Origin: Gammaproteobacteria bacterium
GTDB lineage: Bacteria > Pseudomonadota > Gammaproteobacteria > Steroidobacterales > JABDKV01
Length of the DNA: 41,414 bases
Assembly (NCBI GenBank): GCA_013002045.1
Contig: JABDKV010000120.1
Coordinates: 1-41,414, forward strand
Reading direction: 5' to 3'
The notes below the pieces were generated by a model. It ran no database searches. It was not told where the DNA came from and was given only the letters and a program-made list of their open reading frames with translations. Each line of letters begins with the position of its first letter. The first letter of the stretch is position 1. This document shows, in pieces, positions 34,893 through 41,414 of the stretch. Both the position numbers and the translations under genes were made by a program.

Positions 34893-35705
34893 ATGACTGA
34901 TTTTAGTGGACGCGGTGTCGTCATTACCGGCGCAGCGAGTGGAATGGGGCGCCTGCTGGCGCTACGAATAGCCGATGCCGGTGGCCGGCTGGCGTTATGG
35001 GATATCGACCAGGCCGGGCTCGATCGACTGGTAGGCGAGCTGGCGCCGCGTGGTGTCCAGACCGTCGCCGTACAGTGCAACCTGGCCAGTCGCGAAGCCA
35101 TAGCCGCAGCTGCTGCAACGACACTCGAGGCGCTGGGAGAGGTCGATATCCTGATAAACAACGCGGGTATCGTTTCGGGCAACAACCTGCTCGATATATC
35201 CGACGAGCAAATCGAGCTGACCTTCGATGTCAATGCGCTGGCATTGTTCTGGACGACACGGGCCTTCCTGCCGGCAATGCTGGAACGTGACCGTGGGCAC
35301 ATTGTGACCGTTGCCTCGGCAGGGGGTATAGCCGGCACGGCCAAGCTGGTTGACTATTGCTCGAGCAAATTCGCGGCAGTCGGGTTCGACGATTCGTTGC
35401 GCGTTGAACTAAAGCGACGTGAGAGCGCAGTAAGAACGACTGTAGTTTGCCCGTTCTACATCGACACCGGCATGTTCGCGGGTGTTACAACCCGCTTCCC
35501 GTGGTTACTTCCAATACTTGACCCCGACGAGGCAGTTACACGCATCCTGCGGGCGATCCGCAGCAACCGGGCCCGCCTGATCATGCCGCGTTTCGTCTAC
35601 ACCACTTACCTGATGAGACTGCTGCCAGTACCGTTATCCGACTGGTTCATGGATTTCTTCGGCGTTTCCCGCAGCATGGACCAGTTTACCGGCCGCAAGC
35701 ACTAA
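34893..35705 (+). CDS. SDR-family oxidoreductase (SDR16C/17-beta-HSD11-like)
   Basis: A 270-aa classical SDR, first gene of a five-gene operon. It has TGAASGMG (12-19) for the nucleotide, an Asp after the second strand (WDID, favouring NAD), NNAGI at 89-93, and the catalytic Asn114, Ser142, Tyr155 and Lys159. The pattern FWTTRAFLPAML, GHIVTVASAGG, DYCSSKFAAVGFDDSLR fits the branch containing human 17-beta-HSD11 and retinol dehydrogenase 10, whose members act on lipophilic alcohols. The C-terminal ~50 residues carry a hydrophobic/basic segment that could touch the membrane. ATG follows GAGG. The next gene starts 6 bp after its stop, so it is co-transcribed with the GTPases; substrate unknown. 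Confidence 0.88.
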   Translation: MTDFSGRGVVITGAASGMGRLLALRIADAGGRLALWDIDQAGLDRLVGELAPRGVQTVAVQCNLASREAIAAAAATTLEALGEVDILINNAGIVSGNNLLDISDEQIELTFDVNALALFWTTRAFLPAMLERDRGHIVTVASAGGIAGTAKLVDYCSSKFAAVGFDDSLRVELKRRESAVRTTVVCPFYIDTGMFAGVTTRFPWLLPILDPDEAVTRILRAIRSNRARLIMPRFVYTTYLMRLLPVPLSDWFMDFFGVSRSMDQFTGRKH

Positions 35706-35711
35706 GCTGCG

Positions 35712-37199
35712 ATGACACTGGATCGACCGCTACGTATAGCACTGGCACTGGCCATCGTAATTGGCCTGTTATTGCTGCTGCTGGCGATCGTCCTGGTCAG
35801 CGATTCGCTACTCGACCTGTGGGATCGTCTGCAGACGGCACCGACCTGGCTGAGCGCGATCATCCTGTTGGTCGTCGCGACGCTGAGCCTGGCAACGGGT
35901 TGGGCGCTTTTGCGCCTGTTGTTCTGGTCACCGGCCAGCAGCAAGACCGGCGAAGTCATCGATGAAGCTACTTTACGCGCTCGACTGGAAGAGGCCGAAG
36001 CGCAGGGCCTCGATGTCGACGCGGCACGACGGGAACTGGCCCTGCTCGATTCAAGGCGTGAAAATGGCGAATTCCGGGTAGCGTTGTTCGGTGAAATCAG
36101 TACCGGCAAGACCGCCGTTATTCGCGCACTGGTGCCGGATGATGCGATCGATGACATCAGTGTGCGTGGTGGTTCGACACGTAAGTTGACTGACTACGCC
36201 TGGGTGTCTCCAGCCGGGGATCGGCTGATCCTGACAGATGTCCCCGGTTTGAACGAGGCGGGCCGCAGCCTCGATCAGATTGCCAGCGATGAAGCGATGC
36301 GGGCACACGCGGTGATATTTGTCTGCGACAACGATCTTACTCGCGACGAGTTCAGCGCGTTGTCAGCGTTAACGCAATTCGATAAACCTATGATTGTGGC
36401 GCTCAACAAGCGTGACCAGTTTAGCGAAGAACAACGCGCGCAACTGGAAGCAAGCCTGGCTACCCGTCTTGGTGAATTACAAAGCGGGCATGAAATCACG
36501 CTGGTGGGTATCAGCGCCGCGCCGCGGGAAAAAATTATTCGCTTGCTGCCTAGCGGTCGTGAGGAACAGGTGTTTGAAGAAGGACCGGCGGAGGTGGCTG
36601 AGTTGCGCTCTGCCTTGCAGCAGGTCATGGATCGCGACCCTGTGCTGCTCGAGGAAATGCGCGATGCCAGCGTCTTCGTGCTGGCCAGGCAGAAACTCGA
36701 CACGGTGCAGGACGAGCATCGGCAACGGCGCTCGCAGGAACTGGTCACCAGCTATACCCGCAAAGCCATAGTAGGAGCGCTGGCAGCGGTGGCCCCGGGT
36801 ACCGACATCCTGATCCAGGGCTATCTCGGTGCCAATTTCGTCCGTGAGCTGTGTGAGCTATACGGTGTCAGCCCGCGCGATATCGACGTGCAGCAGTTCC
36901 TGAAGCTGAGCCACAGGCACATTGGCAAGGCAATGCCACTTATGCTCGCGATCGGTGGTAATGCACTAAAGGCATTTCCCGGCGCCGGAACGGTGGCTGG
37001 CGGGCTCATGCATGCAGTCGCCTATGGTTTGATCTTCGATACGCTCGGCAAGGCATTGTCATTGTCATTGCGCGAGAATGGGCGCCTGCGGCCGGCACCC
37101 GCGGCGTCGCAATTCAGGAAATTACTCAGTGAAAATCTGGAAAAACGTACGCTCCATGTGGCAAAGCTTGCCCTGGACGCAAGTCGCGAGCGAGACTGA
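35712..37199 (+). CDS. Membrane-anchored GTPase with DUF697-like C-terminus (GTPase 1)
   Basis: A 495-aa protein. Two N-terminal membrane helices (about 8-29 and 46-71) are followed by a charged coiled coil (about 80-115), then an Era/Obg-like G domain: G1 GEISTGKT (127-134), Thr156 as probable G2, DVPG (176-179) as G3 and NKRD (232-235) as G4. The C-terminal ~150 residues fit DUF697 (YcjF-like), with hydrophobic stretches (IVGALAAVAPGTDIL, MPLMLAIGG, AGTVAGGLMHAVAYGLIFDTL). It is expected to bind the inner membrane and act as a nucleotide-dependent switch or remodelling factor. The next GTPase gene starts inside it, a 71-bp overlap in another frame. Confidence 0.85.
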   Translation: MTLDRPLRIALALAIVIGLLLLLLAIVLVSDSLLDLWDRLQTAPTWLSAIILLVVATLSLATGWALLRLLFWSPASSKTGEVIDEATLRARLEEAEAQGLDVDAARRELALLDSRRENGEFRVALFGEISTGKTAVIRALVPDDAIDDISVRGGSTRKLTDYAWVSPAGDRLILTDVPGLNEAGRSLDQIASDEAMRAHAVIFVCDNDLTRDEFSALSALTQFDKPMIVALNKRDQFSEEQRAQLEASLATRLGELQSGHEITLVGISAAPREKIIRLLPSGREEQVFEEGPAEVAELRSALQQVMDRDPVLLEEMRDASVFVLARQKLDTVQDEHRQRRSQELVTSYTRKAIVGALAAVAPGTDILIQGYLGANFVRELCELYGVSPRDIDVQQFLKLSHRHIGKAMPLMLAIGGNALKAFPGAGTVAGGLMHAVAYGLIFDTLGKALSLSLRENGRLRPAPAASQFRKLLSENLEKRTLHVAKLALDASRERD

Positions 37200-38496
37200 C
37201 CCGCCGGCGACGAGCGCAGGTGACGGGCACCTGTCGCAGGCGCGCGACAGCCTGCGGGATATCCTCGATGACAGTCGCGTGCCGGCGGCTGTACGCGAAG
37301 CGCTGGCCGATGACTATGCCCAGGTCGAACGCATGCTGGACAAGCTCGAGCATGGCCATATTCATATCGCCGCCTTCGGTCGTGTCGGTGTCGGCAAGTC
37401 TTCGATGCTCAACGCGTTACTTGGCGAGAAACGTTTTGCGGTCAGCGCCCTGCATGGCGAGACCCGTGTGTCTGAGTCGAGTGCGTGGACCTCTTACGAG
37501 AGTCACGGTGTCTACCTGATCGACACACCCGGCATCAATGAGATTGACGGCCAGGCGCGAGAGCAACTGGCGCGCGAGGTCGCGGCACGGGTCGACATGG
37601 TGATCTTCGTTGTCGATGGCGACCTGACGGAAACCGAGCTCGATGCCTTGCGTACGCTTAAGCAACAAAACAGGCCAATTCTGCTGGTGCTGAACAAGAC
37701 CGATCGTTACAACAGCGACGAGATCGGGTTACTGCACGAGACATTGGTGGAACGCAGTCACGGGCTGGTGGCGCCACGCAACATTGTCGCCGCCGCCGCC
37801 AATCCCGCAGAAGTAGTTTATGTGCGCGTGGCTCAGGACGGTAACGAAGAGCGTTCGCAGCAACAGCCGCCGGCTGAGATAGCCAGCGTCAAGGAACGCA
37901 TCTGGGAAATCCTCGAGGCCGAAGGCCAGACGCTGGCGGCACTCAATGCGAGCCTGTTTGCCGGCGATCTCAGTGACAAGGTGGCCGCGCGCATCCTCGA
38001 GACCCGCAAAGTGCTCGGGGATAAGCTGATACGAACTTACTCCGTGACCAAGGGCGTGGCAGTGGCTTTCAACCCGGTGCCGGTTGCCGATCTGTTCGCC
38101 GCTGCAGTGATCGATGGCGCCATGATCTGGCACCTGTCCAGACTCTACGACCTGCCACTGGGGCGTGGTGAAGCCAGTTCACTTGCCAGCGCCATCGTGA
38201 CCCAACTGGCCGCATTGATGGGTACCGTTTGGGCTGTGCACTTCGTTTCGTCTGCCCTCAAGATTGGCACCGCCGGTGTGTCGACCGTCGTCACGGCCGG
38301 AGCCCAGGGCGCGGTGGCCTATTACGCCACCTTCGTGGTCGGCAAAGTGGCGGAGGAATACCTGGTGCAGGGCAAGTCATGGGGTGAAGGCGGCCCGAAG
38401 TTAGTGGTGCAACGTATACTCGACTCGATCGACCGTGATTCGATATTGTCCCAGGCACGCGAAGATATCCGTAGTCACCTGCGAGGTGGGAAATGA
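37129..38496 (+). CDS. Second GTPase with DUF697-like C-terminus (GTPase 2)
   Basis: A 455-aa protein starting at GTG 37129, preceded by AGGAA at 8 nt inside the GTPase 1 gene. An upstream ATG at 37078 would add 17 residues of Arg-rich read-through. The G domain has G1 GRVGVGKS (84-91), Thr112 (ETR) as G2, DTPG (132-135) and NKTD (189-192). The C-terminal part (about 305-425) fits DUF697, with several hydrophobic segments (VAVAFNPVPVADLF, IVTQLAALMGTVWAV, AVAYYATFVVGKVA). It lacks the N-terminal membrane helices of GTPase 1, so the two are complementary rather than duplicate copies. Its stop overlaps the next gene as ATGA. Confidence 0.85.
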   Translation: MKIWKNVRSMWQSLPWTQVASETDPPATSAGDGHLSQARDSLRDILDDSRVPAAVREALADDYAQVERMLDKLEHGHIHIAAFGRVGVGKSSMLNALLGEKRFAVSALHGETRVSESSAWTSYESHGVYLIDTPGINEIDGQAREQLAREVAARVDMVIFVVDGDLTETELDALRTLKQQNRPILLVLNKTDRYNSDEIGLLHETLVERSHGLVAPRNIVAAAANPAEVVYVRVAQDGNEERSQQQPPAEIASVKERIWEILEAEGQTLAALNASLFAGDLSDKVAARILETRKVLGDKLIRTYSVTKGVAVAFNPVPVADLFAAAVIDGAMIWHLSRLYDLPLGRGEASSLASAIVTQLAALMGTVWAVHFVSSALKIGTAGVSTVVTAGAQGAVAYYATFVVGKVAEEYLVQGKSWGEGGPKLVVQRILDSIDRDSILSQAREDIRSHLRGGK

Positions 38497-38681
38497 ACAG
38501 ATACCTTCTGATAGCGACCGTACTGGCGCTGGCCGCCTGTGACCGGCCACCACCGGAGGAGACGGTCTTCGATGAAAAGCTCGAGACAATGGAACGCGCA
38601 CGTGCCGTTGAGGGTCAGTTACAACAACGGGCCGACGAAATCGATGAGAAACTGAAGGAGCGTGAAGATCCACCGCAATAA
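38493..38681 (+). CDS. Small lipoprotein (62 aa)
   Basis: A 62-aa protein with a lipoprotein signal (MNRYLLIATVLALAAC; the lipobox Cys is residue 16), leaving a mature peptide of about 47 residues, all charged and helical (LETMERARAVEGQLQQRADEIDEKLKE), as a single coiled-coil strand. It begins with an ATGA overlap on the GTPase 2 stop and itself overlaps the next gene by 20 nt. No known family is recognised. By position it is a periplasmic or outer-membrane partner of the GTPase system, possibly oligomerising like a Braun-type lipoprotein; this is inference. Confidence 0.75.
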   Translation: MNRYLLIATVLALAACDRPPPEETVFDEKLETMERARAVEGQLQQRADEIDEKLKEREDPPQ

Positions 38682-39615
38682 ACTGGCTGGCGCAGTCGTG
38701 GCCGTCCTCGCCATTGCAGGGCTGCTGATTGGTTGTGAGACGGCCGACAATGCGCTTTTCGAAGCCGGTCGATCGGCCATGCGGGCATTCGCTGGCCTCG
38801 AGCAGGGGACAGTTTCGGTCGACGGGCGGGACATGGCATACCTGCACCGTCCGGGCGATGGCCCCACGGTGGTCCTGATTCACGGGTTCGCCTCGGAAAA
38901 AGACGTCTGGCTGCGATTCCTCGGCGACATACCACGCGACTACGCTGTCTATGCAATCGATTTGCCAGGGCACGGCGACTCGTTTCGTGATCCGGCATTT
39001 CACTACGACATTCCAGCGATTGTCGCTACGCTCGAAGCTGCGATCTCACAGCTCACTGACGGACCGGTGCACATGGTTGGTACATCGCTGGGCGGCATGA
39101 TTGCGACGCTGTATACGGTGTCGCAGCCGGACAGGGTCGAGTCGCTGGCTTTATATGCGCCCGCCGGTGTTTATCCGCCAAACCCCAGTGAGTTCCAGGT
39201 TGCTCTCGAGCGTGGCGAGAACCCGCTCATAGCGCATGCCGAGAGCGATTTCGATGAATTGATGGAAATCGTGTTTCATAAGCCGCCACCGATGATCTGG
39301 CCCGTTGGTAGCGCGATACGCGACTACGCCGTAGAGCGCGCCGACTTTCACCAGAAAATCTGGAACGATTTGTGGCCAGAGCATCCGACGCTCAATGACG
39401 TGCTGCCGCAGATTGACGTTCCCGTGATGCTCGTCTGGGGTCGCGAGGACAAAGTACTCGACGTTTCGAGTTCGCAGGTATTCAGTGCGCTCGTTAAGGA
39501 TATCGAAGTAGATCTGATTGAAGCGGCCGGTCACGCTATCGTGAACGAGCGTCCGCGTGACATGGGGCGGCTCTACCAGCAATTCCTGTCAGACCACAGC
39601 GGCGAGACCGATTAA
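38662..39615 (+). CDS. Alpha/beta hydrolase, lipoprotein
   Basis: A 317-aa serine hydrolase with a lipoprotein signal: basic MKIHRNK, hydrophobic core, lipobox LIGC with Cys25. The alpha/beta-hydrolase fold shows the oxyanion HG in LIHGFAS (72-78), nucleophile Ser142 in GTSLGGM, acid Asp263 in GREDKVLD and catalytic His291 in AAGHAI; DLPGHGDS is also typical. Family members are esterases, lipases or acyl hydrolases; with a lipid anchor it should act on lipids or esters at the envelope. GTG 38662 is only 1 nt from GGAG, too close for a normal ribosome binding site, so translation probably depends on coupling to the overlapping lipoprotein gene. The 3' end overlaps the convergent glk by 27 bp. 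Confidence 0.85.
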   Translation: MKIHRNKLAGAVVAVLAIAGLLIGCETADNALFEAGRSAMRAFAGLEQGTVSVDGRDMAYLHRPGDGPTVVLIHGFASEKDVWLRFLGDIPRDYAVYAIDLPGHGDSFRDPAFHYDIPAIVATLEAAISQLTDGPVHMVGTSLGGMIATLYTVSQPDRVESLALYAPAGVYPPNPSEFQVALERGENPLIAHAESDFDELMEIVFHKPPPMIWPVGSAIRDYAVERADFHQKIWNDLWPEHPTLNDVLPQIDVPVMLVWGREDKVLDVSSSQVFSALVKDIEVDLIEAAGHAIVNERPRDMGRLYQQFLSDHSGETD

Positions 39616-40515
39616 CGCAGGAGTGGGGTGAGTGATAACACGTGTAGGTATCGCTTTCAGATAACCTCTGTAACGACCCTTGGCCTCGAAACGTTCGCGA
39701 AATACTGAGTCCTGCAATTTTTCGATAAGGATAGCGGCGACACCTCCGGCGATATAAACACCACCGGTTGCACCAAGCGTCAACGCAACATTGCCGGCAA
39801 ATGATCCGAGCAAACCAAAGAATACGTCCAGCGTTTCGATTGCAAACGGCTCGCCGTCATCGGCTCGTTGCGTTACATCGTGTGGTTCCAGGTCGGCAGC
39901 AGTCGCGCCGGCTAACTCCCGTAATGTGTTGTAGAGCAGGACCAGGCCGGGGCCGGAAATTACGCGCTCGGCAGAACAATGGCCGAACTGCGTCGTGATA
40001 GCCGCCTTTACCTGCATTTCGCGTGGCGTTGCAGTTGCCAGTGTAGCGTGGCCGCCCTCTCCGGCCAGCGTAGCGTAGCCCCCGGGTCCCGGAATCAGTC
40101 CTGACACCCCGAGACCGGTCCCGGGCCCAAGTACGGCCAGAGCGTGACCACGCAAGCCCTGTGCATCGCCAACCTGGACATAGTCGGATGACTGCAGGTG
40201 TGGCAACGACAGTGCGACTGCGCTGAAGTCGTTAATGACTTCCAGCCGATCAAGACCCAGGTCCTGGCGCAACTCTTCGATAGAGAAGTGCCACTGGCGA
40301 TTGGTCAGTCGCACGCTGTCACCGGTAATCGGAGCTGCAACCGCAACCGCAGCATCGCGCGGATTTGCGTTGCGACTGGCGAGGTAGCCGGTCAGCGCAG
40401 CTGTCAGGCTGGGGAAGTCACTGTTGGCGTAAACCTCGATATCGTGAGGTGAGCCGTCAGCGTTGACCAGCGCGCAGCGCGTATTGGTGCCACCTACGTC
40501 GGCAATGAATTCCAT
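39589..40515 (-). CDS. glk: Glucokinase
   Basis: A 308-aa bacterial glucokinase of the E. coli Glk group that phosphorylates glucose with ATP in the cytoplasm. It has the N-terminal phosphate loop DVGGTNTRCAL, sugar-binding INDFSAVA, GPGTGLGVSGL with adenosine-binding glycine turns, and the GEGGHATLA region; ISGPGLVLLYN and YIAGGVA complete the family pattern. ATG 40515 follows GAGGAG at ideal spacing, and an extended -10 (TGCTACAAT) lies about 28 nt upstream. Its 3' end overlaps the convergent hydrolase gene by 27 bp. Confidence 0.95.
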   Translation of the reverse strand: MEFIADVGGTNTRCALVNADGSPHDIEVYANSDFPSLTAALTGYLASRNANPRDAAVAVAAPITGDSVRLTNRQWHFSIEELRQDLGLDRLEVINDFSAVALSLPHLQSSDYVQVGDAQGLRGHALAVLGPGTGLGVSGLIPGPGGYATLAGEGGHATLATATPREMQVKAAITTQFGHCSAERVISGPGLVLLYNTLRELAGATAADLEPHDVTQRADDGEPFAIETLDVFFGLLGSFAGNVALTLGATGGVYIAGGVAAILIEKLQDSVFRERFEAKGRYRGYLKAIPTRVITHPTPALIGLAAVV

Positions 40516-40542
40516 GGTGTCTCCTCGACTTCGATCGCGGCG

Positions 40543-40551
40543 ATTGTAGCA
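40543..40551 (-). promoter_or_regulatory. Extended -10 of glk
   Basis: On the minus strand TGCTACAAT matches an extended -10 at all key positions, with a leader of about 20-27 nt holding the GAGGAG site. Confidence 0.55.
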
Positions 40552-40571
40552 ATCTCGCCAGTAGGGTCAGG

Positions 40572-40577
40572 TACAAT
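40572..40577 (+). promoter_or_regulatory. Candidate -10 of plsB
   Basis: TACAAT (5 of 6 consensus) lies 26 nt before GTG 40604, back to back with the glk promoter. The -35 is weak. Confidence 0.45.
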
Positions 40578-40603
40578 CTTGCTGCTAGTCGTGTGGGGGC
40601 ACT

Positions 40604-41414
40604 GTGCAGCAAAGCGAAACATTATGGTCGGAATGGCTGGGTCTGGCCCCACTTGGACGTGGGCTGGCGCGACGGCTTATGTTCCTGTGGGTGCGGGCGC
40701 GGGTGTTGCCCGAGGAACCACCGATCTCGTCCGATGTGCCTGTCGTCTACGTGTTTGCCAACAATGCATTGTCGTCACGGCTGGTCGTGGACGGCGTATG
40801 CAAACGTCTCGACCTGCCGCGGCCGGAAGTCTCACCCGAGGGGCTGCCGAGTGAGAAACGCGCGCTGATATTTGTGCGCCGCTTGCGTGGCTGGCTGCGA
40901 CGACGAGCCGAGCCAGTGCAGTCGCCACGGCTGGCGCGCTTGGTGGAACGGGTAGTTGCCGACAACGAACTCGATGTGCAGGTGGTGCCGGTCACGGTTT
41001 TCTGGGGACGCTCGCCAGCCAAGGAAAAGTCGCCGCTCAAGCTGTTGTTCTCTGAGAGCTGGGCTCCCGCGGGTCGCCTGCGCAAGCTGTTTATCATATT
41101 GGTGCACGGTCGCCACACATTCGTGCAGTTCAGTACACCGGTGTCGTTGCGCGAATTTGTCACGGAATCGGTCCGTGATGGTACCGATCCGGAGTTAATT
41201 CCACGCAAGCTGGCGCGGGTCATCCGCGTGCACATGCGACGTATCCGTGTGGCAGCAATCGGTCCCGACCTGTCACACCGGCGCACACTGCGCGGACGAA
41301 TCCTGCGTTCTCCGGGTGTACGCCGGGCGATAGAACGCCATGCGGCACGCGAAGGAATCAGTACCGATGATGCTTACCGCAAGGCGGCGTCGTATGTCGA
41401 CGAAATCGCGGCAG
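40604..41414 (+). CDS. plsB: Glycerol-3-phosphate acyltransferase PlsB, N-terminal part (runs off the right edge)
   Basis: The first ~270 residues of PlsB, the inner-membrane enzyme that acylates glycerol 3-phosphate with acyl-CoA/ACP as the first step of phospholipid synthesis. The recognised N-terminal region includes VVYVFANNALSSRLV, the strongly conserved VVPVTVFWGRSPAKEKSPLK and LFIILVHGRHTFVQFSTPV segments, and RVHMRRIRVAAIGPDLSHRR. The catalytic HX4D motif lies beyond the window. The start is GTG 40604, with no clear Shine-Dalgarno. It is divergent from glk. Confidence 0.93.
   Translation, partial: MQQSETLWSEWLGLAPLGRGLARRLMFLWVRARVLPEEPPISSDVPVVYVFANNALSSRLVVDGVCKRLDLPRPEVSPEGLPSEKRALIFVRRLRGWLRRRAEPVQSPRLARLVERVVADNELDVQVVPVTVFWGRSPAKEKSPLKLLFSESWAPAGRLRKLFIILVHGRHTFVQFSTPVSLREFVTESVRDGTDPELIPRKLARVIRVHMRRIRVAAIGPDLSHRRTLRGRILRSPGVRRAIERHAAREGISTDDAYRKAASYVDEIAA

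Noticed and set aside
1-41414. CRISPR arrays, tRNA/rRNA genes, insertion sequences, prophage
   Set aside because: No regularly spaced repeats, no tRNA-like cloverleaf ends, no transposase or phage-like proteins were recognised on either strand. Base composition looks even throughout.

Overview
This 41.4 kb window looks like ordinary chromosome of a free-living, probably marine gammaproteobacterium. The clues are a CRP-type regulator, a hexameric-type citrate synthase, ZapG/YhcB, PpnN, GpmA, Glk and PlsB, moderately high GC, and a Marinobacter-type fatty acyl reductase. A Woeseiaceae-like lineage would fit, but that is a guess. I see no insertion sequences, phage genes, CRISPR arrays, tRNAs or rRNAs. 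Genes sit in short, tightly packed operons, often with overlapping stop and start codons.

Layout. 1-5.4 kb: the N-terminal part of a 7TM-PAS signalling protein on the minus strand, an FHA protein, and a coupled pair of lipoprotein metallopeptidases (M13, M1). 5.4-8.9 kb: an HDAC-like deacetylase, a small acidic orphan, a CRP-like regulator and citrate synthase. 8.9-14.5 kb: a gamma-glutamylcyclotransferase that seems to start at a CTG overlapping the gltA stop, a full-length eukaryote-type ATP-dependent 5-oxoprolinase, and a divergent PutP-like symporter. Together these look like a 5-oxoproline production, salvage and uptake module. 14.6-20.6 kb: a small TPR-like protein, an exonuclease-PpnN operon, ZapG, a D-cysteine desulfhydrase/ACC deaminase-like enzyme, an NDH-2-like flavoprotein and GpmA.

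20.7-24.4 kb: a saccharopine-dehydrogenase-like protein, a 369-bp gap holding a good sigma-54 promoter match, hairpins and a perfect intrinsic terminator (candidate small RNA), then an MBL/beta-CASP nuclease and the AlaX editing protein. 24.5-29.2 kb: a secreted choice-of-anchor-B protein with a P-domain and C-terminal dockerin, followed 10 bp later by a two-domain fatty alcohol-forming reductase. 29.2-34.8 kb: a 7TM-PAS-GGDEF-EAL protein paralogous to the one at the left edge, a paralogue of the small TPR-like protein, an alkyltransferase-like (ATL) DNA-damage protein coupled to a two-domain kappa-class thioredoxin-fold protein, and a sulfotransferase.

34.9-39.6 kb: a five-gene operon (SDR, membrane GTPase, second DUF697-type GTPase, small lipoprotein, lipoprotein alpha/beta hydrolase) with extensive gene overlaps. 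This is the most system-like unrecognised locus. 39.6-41.4 kb: glucokinase and the start of plsB, divergently transcribed.

Three threads cross the window. Several genes without a Shine-Dalgarno have a -10-like (often extended) element 6-8 nt before the start codon, which suggests leaderless transcripts. There are two paralogous pairs (7TM-PAS proteins, small TPR-like proteins). There are several enzymes closer to eukaryotic-style families (GGCT, OPLAH, LTA4H-like M1, class II HDAC-like). Family assignments come from recognising motifs and sequence patterns, not from database searches.
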